In this document: positions 17,503 through 25,725 of the stretch, piece after piece
How the letters are laid out: every line of letters begins with the position of its first letter
How positions within the stretch are numbered: the stretch's first letter is position 1
DNA from: CAYLJJ01 sp964384025
GTDB taxonomy: Bacteria > Myxococcota_A > Bradymonadia > UBA7976 > UBA1532
Assembly (NCBI GenBank): GCA_964384025.1
Contig: CAYLJJ010000018.1
Location: 1 to 64,000 of the forward strand
Direction: 5' to 3'
Length of the DNA: 64,000 bases
Made by a program: the position numbers and the translations under genes
The notes under the pieces: generated by a model
The model's database searches: none
Told to the model about the DNA's origin: nothing
The model's input: the letters and a program-made list of their open reading frames with translations, nothing else

Positions 17503-18146
17503 GCCTCAGAAGGGTTTGGCTCCTCTCTCTGCTCCTGGGTTGCTATCCAGACCTTCCCGGTCGAGGTTGCAAAAATAGAGAGGACTGTTTCTTAGATGAG
17601 ATCTGTGTCGGAGGGAGCTGCGCTCAGGCTCCTCAACGCCCTGAAGCCAGTTTGGGAGAGGTTGGAGCTGAGACAGAAGAGGTTCTGGATGTTGGAGTCT
17701 TGGACGCTCCAAGCCCAGATGTTCCCGACAGTGAAGCTCTCCTGGATCTCTCCTCTATGGAGTTGGAGCCCTTGGACTCAAGGTTAGAGCCCTTAGATAT
17801 TGAAGCTTTGGACGCTCTACGTTCTGAGGTTGAGGTCCCAGACACAGCGCCTTCCCAAGATCTCTCCACAATCGTCTTGGATTCAGAGCTGGAGCCCTTA
17901 GACCTTGGGGCTTTAGATGTTCTGCGCTCTGAGGTCGAGATACCAGATGCTGACCCCCTCCAGGATCTCTTGGATACAGAGCTGGAGTCCTCAGATGTCA
18001 ACGCTCAAGATGTCCTGCACTCTGAGGCTGAGATCCCCGATGCTGGCTCTCCCTCAGATCTCTCTGACTCGGAGAGCGACATCAACTCAGAGGACTCTGT
18101 TGACCAAGGAGATGGTTCAGACAGAGAGGATGTTGGTGGAGCCTAA
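17499..18146 (+). CDS. Asp/Glu-rich repeat lipoprotein
   Basis: 215 aa beginning at a TTG (17499) that overlaps the upstream stop as TTGA. Signal MSLRRVWLLSLLLGC has a lipobox LLGC. A short Cys segment follows (GCKNREDCFLDEICVGGSC), of the same kind as in the large Cys-rich lipoproteins here. The rest is an acidic low-complexity tail with repeats of the type LEPLDxxALDxLRSEVEVPD. No hydrophobic core, so probably an extended linker or cation-binding tail. Lies 18 nt upstream of the kinase gene. Confidence 0.7.
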   Translation: MSLRRVWLLSLLLGCYPDLPGRGCKNREDCFLDEICVGGSCAQAPQRPEASLGEVGAETEEVLDVGVLDAPSPDVPDSEALLDLSSMELEPLDSRLEPLDIEALDALRSEVEVPDTAPSQDLSTIVLDSELEPLDLGALDVLRSEVEIPDADPLQDLLDTELESSDVNAQDVLHSEAEIPDAGSPSDLSDSESDINSEDSVDQGDGSDREDVGGA

Positions 18147-18164
18147 TGGCTCCTGGGGGCTTAG

Positions 18165-19580
18165 ATGAAACCGCTCCCTTTTGGACGCTACACTCTCCTA
18201 AAAAAGATCGCCGCTGGGGGCACCGCAGATATCTCTCTAGCGCGGCTCCAGGGCGCCGATGGCTTCGCGCGACATCTGGTGATCAAGCGTCTCCATCCTC
18301 ACCTCAGCGGAGAGGAAAGCTTCAGCCAGCTGATCTTGGATGAGGCTCGCCTAGCAGCTCACCTCCATCATGGCCATATCATCGAGATCTATGAGGTGGG
18401 CTGCGAAGAGGGGCAGCCCTATATCGCCATGGAGTATCTCCCTGGTCCTGATCTGGGGCGTCTACTCAGAGATGCTCGTCGCCGAAAACGACGCCTGTTG
18501 ATCTGGGATCCAGAGGAAGAAGAGTGGAGCCGGATTGGGCTCTCTGCTGAGCTGCTCATCGCCAAAGATGAGGCGGAGGCGCTCCAACACTCAAGCTCAG
18601 GATCGATCGATCTGGCGATCTTACCTGCTTCCCTGCCCCCAGAGAGCGAGCTGATCCAGAGTCTTCAGCGAGAGCACCCTGAGCTGCTGCGGGTGCTGCT
18701 GCGTGGTCCCAGCCAGGAGCGCTGTTTTGGCTGCTTGGTGGCTGAGTCTCAGGAGGAGCTGATCAAGCTGGTTCAGGCCAGCCTGAAGCTCTCACTTCCC
18801 CCAGAACTCTCTCTTCAGATCCTCCGAGCAGTGGCTGACGCGCTTCATTACGCTCACAGCGCTCAGGACTTTGAGGGGCGACCTCTGGAGATCATCCATC
18901 GAGATATCAACCCCAGCAACCTCCTGCTCTCTGTCAATGGAGCGATCAAGCTGGTCGACTTTGGGATCGCTCGAGCCCGCAGCAGCGTCCCAAGACCTGG
19001 AACCCTCATCGGGACCTACCACTATATGAGCCCCGAACAAGCCTCCGCTTTGCCGTTGGACTCTCGCTCAGATCTCTTCTCCTTTGGGACTCTGCTCTAC
19101 ACTCTCCTGGAGGGAGAGAATCCCTACCGAGCAGAGAGTTCCTTTGGGACCCTACGCGCCATCAAAGAGGGTCCTTGTCCTCAGCTCAAAGCTCCCGGTA
19201 TCCCTCAGCGGCTCCGAACGCTCTTCTTAAAAACCCAGAGTAAGGCACCCGAGGGGCGCTTCTCCAGCACCGAGGAGCTGCTGGCTGAGCTGGAGAAGAT
19301 CCTTCATATGGAGGGGATCTCGCTGAGCCCTCGACGCTTAGCGCGCTTTATGTCAGTGGTCTATAGCTCAAAAGAGCTGAGCGCCTTTGGTGTTCAAGGC
19401 ACAGGGCATGTCAACCTCAACCCAGAGATCGAAGTGGATCTTGAAGATCTGGACGCTCCTCTCTCTGAACCTCCTCAGTGGCATCCGGTAGAGAGCGTCG
19501 AGAGCCAGCCCCAGAGCATCTTATGGGTCCTCCTCCTGATTCTCTCTATGGTGATGTTGATGGGAGTTTGGTGGTTTTAA
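18165..19580 (+). CDS. Ser/Thr protein kinase with receiver-like insert and C-terminal membrane anchor
   Basis: A 471-aa Hanks-type kinase. N-lobe: glycine loop IAAGGTADISLA (15-26), catalytic Lys41 in VIKRLHP, Glu60 in the C-helix. C-lobe: HRDINPSN with Asp247, DFG at 265-267, YMSPEQAS activation segment, then the usual helices. A single hydrophobic helix at about 448-470 anchors it, leaving the kinase in the cytoplasm. Between the hinge and helix E there is an insert of about 100 residues (110-208) that reads like a receiver domain: RLLIWDPEEEE, then IDLAILPASLPP, then a HPELLRVLLRG strand and a C-terminal helix. The phosphoacceptor position is Pro154 instead of Asp and no conserved Lys is seen, so it cannot work as a normal receiver. 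It follows the PEGA protein and Asp-rich lipoprotein and precedes the pilus-like operon. Confidence 0.92.
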   Translation: MKPLPFGRYTLLKKIAAGGTADISLARLQGADGFARHLVIKRLHPHLSGEESFSQLILDEARLAAHLHHGHIIEIYEVGCEEGQPYIAMEYLPGPDLGRLLRDARRRKRRLLIWDPEEEEWSRIGLSAELLIAKDEAEALQHSSSGSIDLAILPASLPPESELIQSLQREHPELLRVLLRGPSQERCFGCLVAESQEELIKLVQASLKLSLPPELSLQILRAVADALHYAHSAQDFEGRPLEIIHRDINPSNLLLSVNGAIKLVDFGIARARSSVPRPGTLIGTYHYMSPEQASALPLDSRSDLFSFGTLLYTLLEGENPYRAESSFGTLRAIKEGPCPQLKAPGIPQRLRTLFLKTQSKAPEGRFSSTEELLAELEKILHMEGISLSPRRLARFMSVVYSSKELSAFGVQGTGHVNLNPEIEVDLEDLDAPLSEPPQWHPVESVESQPQSILWVLLLILSMVMLMGVWWF

Positions 19581-19650
19581 AACCCGACCCAGGCCCTTGA
19601 GATGGTTGAGAAGCTCTCAAAAATTACACCATCTCTGAAGGGGATTGAGC

Positions 19651-19679
19651 TTGAGGAGTGATCTGTAGGTTGCCATTAT
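19651..19679 (+). promoter_or_regulatory. Candidate promoter of the pilus-like operon
   Basis: -35 TTGAGG (19651-19656), 17-nt spacer, -10 CATTAT (19674-19679), about 40 nt before the first pseudopilin ATG. It lies in the 138-nt gap after the kinase gene. Found by eye, moderate match. Confidence 0.35.
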
Positions 19680-19718
19680 AGAGCCTCAAGGAACCGTTCC
19701 CATTTGAGGAGATCTTCA

Positions 19719-20165
19719 ATGGATCGCAGAGGAAAAAGCCAGTCGGGGTTTACTCTCTTTGAGCTGGCCGCCGTGATGGCCCTCATCGCCACCCTCAGTG
19801 GCCTCTCCCTCTACGGTTTGAACCAGTATCTTGTGATGGGCCAAGCAGCTGAGGCCAAGCTTCATATCCACCTCATCGCTGATCTGCTCCGGGGGAACCC
19901 TCAGGGGCCGATCCCCTGTGCGGCCCAACCTGAGCAGATCCCCAAGAGGGTCCCGGTCCCTTGGTTCTCCAATGAGGGCTTCAGGCGTCTGGGTTTTCGC
20001 CCTGGAGGAGAGAGTCACTTTCAATATGAGGTGCAGGTGCCTGGGCCTGAGGGCAGCGCTTGGTTGATCCGCGCTCGAGGGGATCTAGATGGTGATGGCC
20101 AAAGTTCCCTCTATGAGTTGAGGGCTGATCGAGCAGAGATAGATGTTCAGGAGGGCCTAGAGTGA
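19719..20165 (+). CDS. Type II secretion/type IV pilus-like pseudopilin (GspG-like)
   Basis: 148 aa from the ATG at 19719, with GAGGAG 7 nt upstream (a TTG at 19704 is unlikely). A short positively charged leader ends at SG|FTLFELAAVMALIA, a class III prepilin signal with Glu at +5, followed by the N-terminal hydrophobic helix. The C-terminal half ends with GDLDGDGQSSLYELRADRAE, an Asp-rich loop like the calcium-binding end of major pseudopilins. First gene of an eight-gene operon; its stop overlaps the next start (GTGA). Confidence 0.85.
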   Translation: MDRRGKSQSGFTLFELAAVMALIATLSGLSLYGLNQYLVMGQAAEAKLHIHLIADLLRGNPQGPIPCAAQPEQIPKRVPVPWFSNEGFRRLGFRPGGESHFQYEVQVPGPEGSAWLIRARGDLDGDGQSSLYELRADRAEIDVQEGLE

Positions 20166-21088
20166 GGCTCGACAGCCAGAGAGATCAGGCGGTGGGCCTG
20201 AACATCCTCGCGGGCCTCTTAGAGGCAGGGCTCCCTGATGCTGAGGCGCTGGCGGCGGTGAGTGATCGTCTCTCCACGTCGGGGATCTTTGAAGGAGCCT
20301 CGAGGCTCGTCGAGGGTGGGGTTTCCCTGAGCGAGGCCCTCAAGCGCAGCGCGCCTCCTTGGGCTGAGCTGTTGGCAGGAGATGATCAGGGTCTCCCACA
20401 GCGACTCCGCGCCCTCAGCCAACATGAGCTGCTCAACCACACTCTACAGGGGCAGCTGAGGGGCCTGAGCCTTTACCCCTCGCTCTTAGCCTTCGCGCTC
20501 CTCTTTATCAACCTGGGCCTGTTTCTTTTCCATCAGCTCCATTTTCCCCCTCTTCTCTTTGGGGGCGCCCCGAACGGGGCTCAGCTGCTGAGCTATCTGC
20601 TGCTCCCAGGATCTTTTCTCTTGCTCCTCCACGCGGTGTGGCGCCTTCGGCAAGGAAGGCAGCCTCTCTGGGCTCGTCTCCTGCCGGGCCATCAGGTTTG
20701 GCCCCTCAGCGAGATGACGCGGCTCCTCTCTCTCTATCGCCTCTACCGGACCTTGGCGAAGCTTTCTCCCCTGGAGGCGCTCCGGCGGAGCCTCTCGGGC
20801 GATGCTCTCAAAGAGCGGTTGGAGGGAGAGGAGCTGGCCCCAGCGCTGAAGCAACTTAAGCTACCCCTCTCAACCGCCGCGGCCCTGCTCTTTATCGAGG
20901 AGAGCGGCGACTTAGAGCAGGGGATGGAGGCGCTGATCCAGCGCAACGAGCAGGAGCGGGAGCGCGCCGCTGGGCGGCTCCTCCTCTCTATGGGCCAAGC
21001 GCTGATCCTCGCCGCAGGCCTAGGCGTCCTGCTCACCTTCCTGCTGTTCTACAGCCCCATCTTTGGCTTGGCGGGGACACTCTCATGA
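20162..21088 (+). CDS. GspF/PilC-like inner-membrane platform protein 1
   Basis: 308 aa from a GTG at 20162 overlapping the upstream stop. Type II secretion GspF proteins have two cytoplasmic helical bundles and three membrane helices. Here there is one early bundle (LLEAGLPDAEALAAV, GGVSLSEALKRS), a membrane hairpin at about 105-165 and a second bundle with the family-like LFIEESGDLEQGMEALIQRN, then a C-terminal helix (ILAAGLGVLLTFLLF). Shorter than the usual roughly 400 aa. First of three adjacent paralogues, each overlapping the next by 4 nt. Confidence 0.75.
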   Translation: MRLDSQRDQAVGLNILAGLLEAGLPDAEALAAVSDRLSTSGIFEGASRLVEGGVSLSEALKRSAPPWAELLAGDDQGLPQRLRALSQHELLNHTLQGQLRGLSLYPSLLAFALLFINLGLFLFHQLHFPPLLFGGAPNGAQLLSYLLLPGSFLLLLHAVWRLRQGRQPLWARLLPGHQVWPLSEMTRLLSLYRLYRTLAKLSPLEALRRSLSGDALKERLEGEELAPALKQLKLPLSTAAALLFIEESGDLEQGMEALIQRNEQERERAAGRLLLSMGQALILAAGLGVLLTFLLFYSPIFGLAGTLS

Positions 21089-22050
21089 GGATTCAACGTC
21101 GAGGAGGTCTCTGGGAGAGCCTCTGCCATCAGCTCGCCCAGGGGATGCTCCTGGGGCTCAGCCCCCAGGCCCTGAGCCTCCAGCTCATGCAGCTGGAGGG
21201 CCTCTCAGGCTCTGCCCCGCTCTTGAAGCTCAATCGAAGCCTCAAGGCTCTGCTTGATCAGGGCCTCCCACTCCTTAAAGCCTGTCAGCAGCTGGGCGCC
21301 CCTCAGGAGTGGTTAAAGCTTCTGGAGCGGGGCGAGGGAGCAGAGGTGCTTAAGAGCAGCGCCCGCATCTGGCTCCAGCGCAACGCCCAGCGAGAGGCGC
21401 TGAGTCAGGGGCTCTTGGGCGCGCTCTGGCTCCCTATACTGGGCACTCTGCTCTTGATCAACATCTCATACATCTTCCGAGAAGGACTGGAGCCTCCTCC
21501 CAACCTCTGGGCACATGTCCCAGCGCTCTTTGGCTTGGAGGGGATCTCCCTGCTCAGGGGCTCCGCGTGGCTCTTCGCCGCCCTGCTGATCATCCTCCTC
21601 GTGATGGGCCTTTGGGCTCCTCTGCGCCGTCTCCTGAGATACCTCCCTGGATTGAGTTCCCTGTACAGACGCCAAAGAGCGGCGGAGGCCGCCGCGCTGC
21701 TGGCCGCAGCCCTTCAGGAGGCGCTGCCGCTGCCCCACGCTCTAGAGTTGGCGGGTCTCTCTCGGGCCGCTGCTGCCCTGAGTGGCGGCTTAGATCTCCC
21801 TTGTGCGCTCCAAGCTGATCCTCTAGGGCGCTGGCTGCGCCCCTATCTCCAAACCACTGGCCCCAAACAGCTCCAAGCTGCCTGTCTCCAAGCCGCTACC
21901 CTCCTAAATGAAGAGGTTCAACTCAGACGCCGCCGTGGCCTCATCTGGTTACAGCAGCTGATGACCCTGCTTTTGGTGTTCTTAGTAGCTGGGCTCCTCT
22001 TCAGCATCTACCCAAGCCCCGAGGCGCTAAAGGCGGTCTTCAGTCCATGA
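21085..22050 (+). CDS. GspF/PilC-like inner-membrane platform protein 2
   Basis: 321 aa. ATGA overlaps link it to both neighbours. It shows the same plan as its neighbours: an N-terminal bundle (LLDQGLPLLKACQQLG), a membrane segment at about 110-125, a second one at about 160-175, a cytoplasmic bundle with LLAAALQEALPLPHALELAG (the LPLxxAL pattern of GspF domains) and a final membrane helix (LLLVFLVAGLLFSIYP). Very Leu/Ala/Gln-rich. Sequence similarity to the adjacent two is low by eye, so the duplications are old or the proteins have different partners. Confidence 0.72.
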   Translation: MRIQRRGGLWESLCHQLAQGMLLGLSPQALSLQLMQLEGLSGSAPLLKLNRSLKALLDQGLPLLKACQQLGAPQEWLKLLERGEGAEVLKSSARIWLQRNAQREALSQGLLGALWLPILGTLLLINISYIFREGLEPPPNLWAHVPALFGLEGISLLRGSAWLFAALLIILLVMGLWAPLRRLLRYLPGLSSLYRRQRAAEAAALLAAALQEALPLPHALELAGLSRAAAALSGGLDLPCALQADPLGRWLRPYLQTTGPKQLQAACLQAATLLNEEVQLRRRRGLIWLQQLMTLLLVFLVAGLLFSIYPSPEALKAVFSP

Positions 22051-22970
22051 GAATGAGAAAGAAGATACAGCTCGCTGAGCAGCTCGCCTTGGCCCTAGAT
22101 GAGGGCCGCTCTCCCGTCGAAGTGCTGGAAGCCCAGGGACACTCAAAGGCTGCCCACGCTCTGGAAGGAGGGGCTTCTCTGGCCGAGGTGTTGATCCGTC
22201 CGGGGCTGCTCCCTCAGATCTACCGAGGAGCCTTCAGCTCTTCCCAAGCGCTGCGTGCCTTGAGTGAGGCCAGCGCGGATTGGTTGAGGGCACGAGAGCG
22301 CTCCCTGCTCCTCCTCTATGGTGTGTTGTGGAGCTTGCTCCCTGTCCTCGTCGCTCTAGCCTTTGGGGGTCGCTTTGCGCTCCCTCAGCTCCAGATCTGG
22401 CTTGAGGCGCAGGGCACCACGATGAATGAGATCTGGATGCAGGGCTTTGGGCTCTACAGCACCTTAGGGAGCGGCCTTGGCTTCCTCCTGGCCCTGCTGC
22501 TGCTCCTCCTTCTGGCGGTGCTGGGACCTGCGCTCTGGTTCAGATTGCCCACGGGGCGCCTCAATCTGCGCATTTCTGTCTGTCAGCAGCTCGCGATCCT
22601 GCTTAAGTTGGGGCGCTCCTTAGAGGAGGCCCTGGAGCAGATCAGTTTAAGCCTGCCGAGAGGAGCCCTCAGGGCGAGGCTACGCCGAGGCGCTCAGCAG
22701 CTCAAGGGAGGTGAAGAAGCTGCCGTGGCGCTCAGGAGGTTGGGGCTGATCCCCTCCTCTCTGGAGCGTTTTTGGAGCGTAAGGGGGGCTCATCTGCCTC
22801 AGATAACGGAGACCCTCGCTCAGGCGATGAGGGCCGATCTCCCGCTGCTGCAAGGCAGGGAGGAGCGTTGGTTCTGGAGCAGCTATGCCTTTTTGGCGGG
22901 GGGGCTGGCGTTAGGCTTTGGGCTCCTCCTCGTCAGCGCCTGGGTAGAGGCCCTCACATGCTTCGTTTAG
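22047..22970 (+). CDS. GspF/PilC-like inner-membrane platform protein 3
   Basis: 307 aa, start overlapping the upstream stop (ATGA). Family features: LALDEGRSPVEVLEAQGHSKAAHALEGG at the N-terminus, membrane segments at about 85-110 and 145-175, then LAILLKLGRSLEEALEQISLSLPRGALR, which is the typical GspF bundle opening (LLxxGxxLxxAL), and a last helix AFLAGGLALGFGLLLVSAW. The end overlaps the ATPase start by 13 nt. Third GspF-like gene in a row, which is unusual for one secretion operon. Confidence 0.75.
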   Translation: MRMRKKIQLAEQLALALDEGRSPVEVLEAQGHSKAAHALEGGASLAEVLIRPGLLPQIYRGAFSSSQALRALSEASADWLRARERSLLLLYGVLWSLLPVLVALAFGGRFALPQLQIWLEAQGTTMNEIWMQGFGLYSTLGSGLGFLLALLLLLLLAVLGPALWFRLPTGRLNLRISVCQQLAILLKLGRSLEEALEQISLSLPRGALRARLRRGAQQLKGGEEAAVALRRLGLIPSSLERFWSVRGAHLPQITETLAQAMRADLPLLQGREERWFWSSYAFLAGGLALGFGLLLVSAWVEALTCFV

Positions 22971-24310
22971 GGATCGGAGCTGAGGCCTTGGAGATCCAAG
23001 CGCCGTTGAGGCCCTGGAAGTCTCGGCGTATCTACTATGAGGAGCTGGAGAGCCTGGGGGTTCAGGGCGAGGCGCTCAAGCTCAAGCTCTATGAGGGCTC
23101 TAAGCTTAGCCTTAAGTTGGGGGCTCAGGCGGAGCCGCTGGCGCTGGAACTCAGGGAGATCTTAGAAGGACCTAAAGAGGCTCATAGGCCCGCCCAGGAT
23201 CTAGAGAGCCTACGGGAGACTCTAGGGAGCTGGCTTAACCGCGAGGGCTTCTCAGCGCGACCTTTTGTTGACTATCTCCTCCGCGCTGCGCAGGAGCTGG
23301 GGGCCAGTGACCTACACCTGCGCCCCCTCTTCCAAGGGGGCTCACAGCTCTCTCTACGGATGGATGGGGTCCTGCTGAATCTGATCAAGATAGGATCTCA
23401 GCGCGCGGCGCGTCTCCTCAGCCGCCTCAAGGTGCTCTCCAAGCTCCAGGTTCATCGCAGCGACTGCCCCCAGGAGGGCCGCGTTGATCTAGAGGAGGGC
23501 TGGGTACGGCTCAGCTTTGTGCCCAGCGTGGGGGGAGAGTCTCTCTGTGTGCGCCTCTTTGATCGCCTCAAGGGAGAGGCAGATTTTGAGGGCCTGGGGT
23601 TTAACCCTAAGCTGCGAGAGCAGCTGGAGGGACTCCTGAGCAGCCCCAGCGGGGTCCTGCTCTTCACTGGCCCCTCTGCCAGCGGCAAGACCACCACCCT
23701 CTACACCGCGCTGCGCCACCTGCTCGCCCGAGGCGGAGGGACTCTGAGGGCGATCACGGTGGAGGACCCCGTGGAGTATCTCCTGGAGGGGGTGGTGCAG
23801 CTGGAGGCCAGCACGGCGCTCTCCGGCGCCCCTCTCCTACGGGCCGCGCTGCGTCAGGACGCTGATATCTTGGTGGTGGGCGAGGCCCGTGACCGCGAGA
23901 GCGTTGAGTTGATGTTGAGGGCGGGCCTCACGGGACACCGCGTCCTGGGGACCCTACACGCGGGCAGCGCGGTGGAGGCCCTCAGTCGGCTCTTGGAGAG
24001 TGGCGCTCCAGTGGGGATGATCTGCGCAGCGGTGCGAGGGATCCTCTCTCAGCGTCTGATTCGGCGGCGCTGCTGCCCCTCGGGCTGTGAGCGCTGTGGG
24101 GGGACGGGATATCGTGGTCGCACAGTGTTGGCTGAACTGCTCCTCTTAGATGAGCCGATTCAGGCGCTCATCAGGCGCTTGGAAGTGGACGCTCCAGCTC
24201 TGGCGCAGGCCGCTGGGCTCCTCCCCCTTATAGAGCAAGCGCGGCCTCTTATCGAGGCGGGGATCAGTGACCAACTTGAGGTGCAACGTCTCTTTGGGAG
24301 GGAGCTATGA
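22958..24310 (+). CDS. Type II secretion/type IV pilus assembly ATPase (GspE/PilB family)
   Basis: 450 aa from the ATG at 22958; upstream sequence in this frame is antisense-like and overlaps the GspF-like gene. The AAA-type secretion ATPase powers pseudopilus assembly from the cytoplasmic face. Walker A is GPSASGKTTTLYTAL (about residues 231-245), the Asp box is ITVEDPVEYLLEGVVQLE, Walker B ILVVGEARDRESVE, and the His box GHRVLGTLHAGSAVEAL. A tetracysteine zinc motif, CCPSGCERCGGTGYRGR, sits near the C-terminus as in GspE. The N-terminal N1-like region is shorter than in typical GspE. Stop and next start overlap (ATGA). Confidence 0.93.
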   Translation: MLRLGIGAEALEIQAPLRPWKSRRIYYEELESLGVQGEALKLKLYEGSKLSLKLGAQAEPLALELREILEGPKEAHRPAQDLESLRETLGSWLNREGFSARPFVDYLLRAAQELGASDLHLRPLFQGGSQLSLRMDGVLLNLIKIGSQRAARLLSRLKVLSKLQVHRSDCPQEGRVDLEEGWVRLSFVPSVGGESLCVRLFDRLKGEADFEGLGFNPKLREQLEGLLSSPSGVLLFTGPSASGKTTTLYTALRHLLARGGGTLRAITVEDPVEYLLEGVVQLEASTALSGAPLLRAALRQDADILVVGEARDRESVELMLRAGLTGHRVLGTLHAGSAVEALSRLLESGAPVGMICAAVRGILSQRLIRRRCCPSGCERCGGTGYRGRTVLAELLLLDEPIQALIRRLEVDAPALAQAAGLLPLIEQARPLIEAGISDQLEVQRLFGREL

Positions 24311-24666
24311 AAGCCCAACGAGGGATCACCCTCATCGAGTTGATGATCGTCATCGCTATGATGGGGATCTTTGCTGCGGGCAGCTGGTCCCTCTTGGGGC
24401 TCTTGCGGGGTCCAGGCAGCCCTGGAAAGGAGAGCCTACGAACAGAGCAGGCCACTGAGCTGCTGATCGAGGCTCATCAAACGGCGCTCCTGGAGCCCAC
24501 CCCCGAGGGCCAGACCCTAGAGGCCAGCCGCGCTCCAGGGATCCAGATTAAGCGAGAGTTTGCGGCCCCCGAGGGGGGGCTCCAGAGGCTCAGCTTTACC
24601 GCGCAGTGGAGCAGCCCGCTGGGACCCCGCGCGCTTAAGCTGGTAGCCCTTAAGGTGGCGCCATGA
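24307..24666 (+). CDS. Minor pseudopilin, GspH-like
   Basis: 119 aa. Leader MKAQRG followed by ITLIELMIVIAMMGIFAAG, a prepilin-type N-methylation site with Glu at +5 and a long hydrophobic helix. The remaining 85 residues form a small soluble domain (IQIKREFAAPEGGLQRLSF) like minor pseudopilins. Coupled by ATGA overlaps to the ATPase and the next pilin gene. Confidence 0.82.
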   Translation: MKAQRGITLIELMIVIAMMGIFAAGSWSLLGLLRGPGSPGKESLRTEQATELLIEAHQTALLEPTPEGQTLEASRAPGIQIKREFAAPEGGLQRLSFTAQWSSPLGPRALKLVALKVAP

Positions 24667-25124
24667 GAGAGCGCAGAGGCTTTACCCTGATCGAGTTGAT
24701 GATCGTGGTCAGCATCCTGGCTCTGTTGATCCCCGCCCTCTTTCAGATGGTGCAAGATGTACGCACGCAGCTCCAAGCGGAAGATATGCGCCTTATCTGG
24801 AGCGGCGCCAGTCGAGGAGCCTTTAGGCGGATGAGCCATGATGCTCGGCAAGCAGAGCGCCTGGAGGTCCACAAGGATCAGCTCAAGCTCTGGCAGGGAG
24901 AGGAGCAGATCCTCTACCAAAGGATCAAAGAGGGGACTGGCCAGCTCTTTCGAATCCAGGGGGCGCGTCGAGAGCTCTTGGCTCAGGACCTAGAGAGCTT
25001 TGGTTGTCGGCGTGAGGGGAGCAAGCTGGAGCTGGACTTAGAGTTTAAGCTGAAGGTGGGCGCTTGGAGAGCCCAAGCCCAACACAGCACCCTGGTAGCG
25101 CTGCCCCAAGGAGGAGAGCGATGA
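24663..25124 (+). CDS. Minor pseudopilin, GspJ-like
   Basis: 153 aa. MRERRGFTLIELMIVVSILA is a canonical class III prepilin signal. The body (GAFRRMSHDARQAERLEV, then a hydrophilic beta-rich part) resembles GspJ/PilW-type minor pilins, which often have an RRMSxD-like helix after the spine. ATGA overlaps on both sides. Confidence 0.82.
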   Translation: MRERRGFTLIELMIVVSILALLIPALFQMVQDVRTQLQAEDMRLIWSGASRGAFRRMSHDARQAERLEVHKDQLKLWQGEEQILYQRIKEGTGQLFRIQGARRELLAQDLESFGCRREGSKLELDLEFKLKVGAWRAQAQHSTLVALPQGGER

Positions 25125-25486
25125 AAATCAACCAACGCGGGCAGGCTCTGGCCCTCTTTATCATCGTGATAGCGGGGATCTCAGCCTTGGTGATGAGCAG
25201 CGCCAACAGCCGCATCGGTCGCTATCGTCAAGCCAAGCAGGGGTGGCGACAAGCCGCCGCCGATGCCCTCGCCCAGAGCGGCCTCCTCGCCGCTCAGGTG
25301 GCCACTGAGCAGGGTAAGCTTCCTCCTCAGTATCCTCTTGGAGCCGTTGTCGATCTGAGCCCCCATGAGGGGCGCTTAGAGCTGAAGTTTGAGCATCAGG
25401 AGGGGGTTCTCTATGTGGAGAGTTGTGCTCAGGTAGGAGAGAAACTGGAGATGGTGAAGAGCTGTCTCTCTCAGGGTTTTAATTAG
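25121..25486 (+). CDS. Minor pilin-like protein (GspK/PilX type)
   Basis: 121 aa from the ATG at 25121, with AAGGAGGAG 4 nt upstream and an ATGA overlap with the preceding stop. MKINQRGQALALFIIVIAGI matches the QRGxALxLxLxxL start of PilX/GspK-type pilins, which lack the +5 Glu. Much shorter than GspK (about 300 aa), so only the capping function, not the size, fits. Last gene of the operon. No secretin, GspC, GspL/M or prepilin peptidase is in the window. Confidence 0.72.
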   Translation: MKINQRGQALALFIIVIAGISALVMSSANSRIGRYRQAKQGWRQAAADALAQSGLLAAQVATEQGKLPPQYPLGAVVDLSPHEGRLELKFEHQEGVLYVESCAQVGEKLEMVKSCLSQGFN

Positions 25487-25725
25487 GATCGAAGCACAGG
25501 ACTTTCTAAGATTTTGCTCCTCTCTTAGCAGAGGATGGCTGAGGGTCTGGGTAGAGATTTTTGAGATCTACACTGACTCTAGTGGTGCTTCGCCTTTGAT
25601 CGCTCCCTGAGCAGCGTTGTGGGATGGTGAGCCCCGCATCGACCGAGGAGAGCTTGGAGCATCACGTCGCTCTAATTTGCTCTGTTGAATGAGCGATCTG
25701 CCAAAGCAATACACAGCTCACCACC

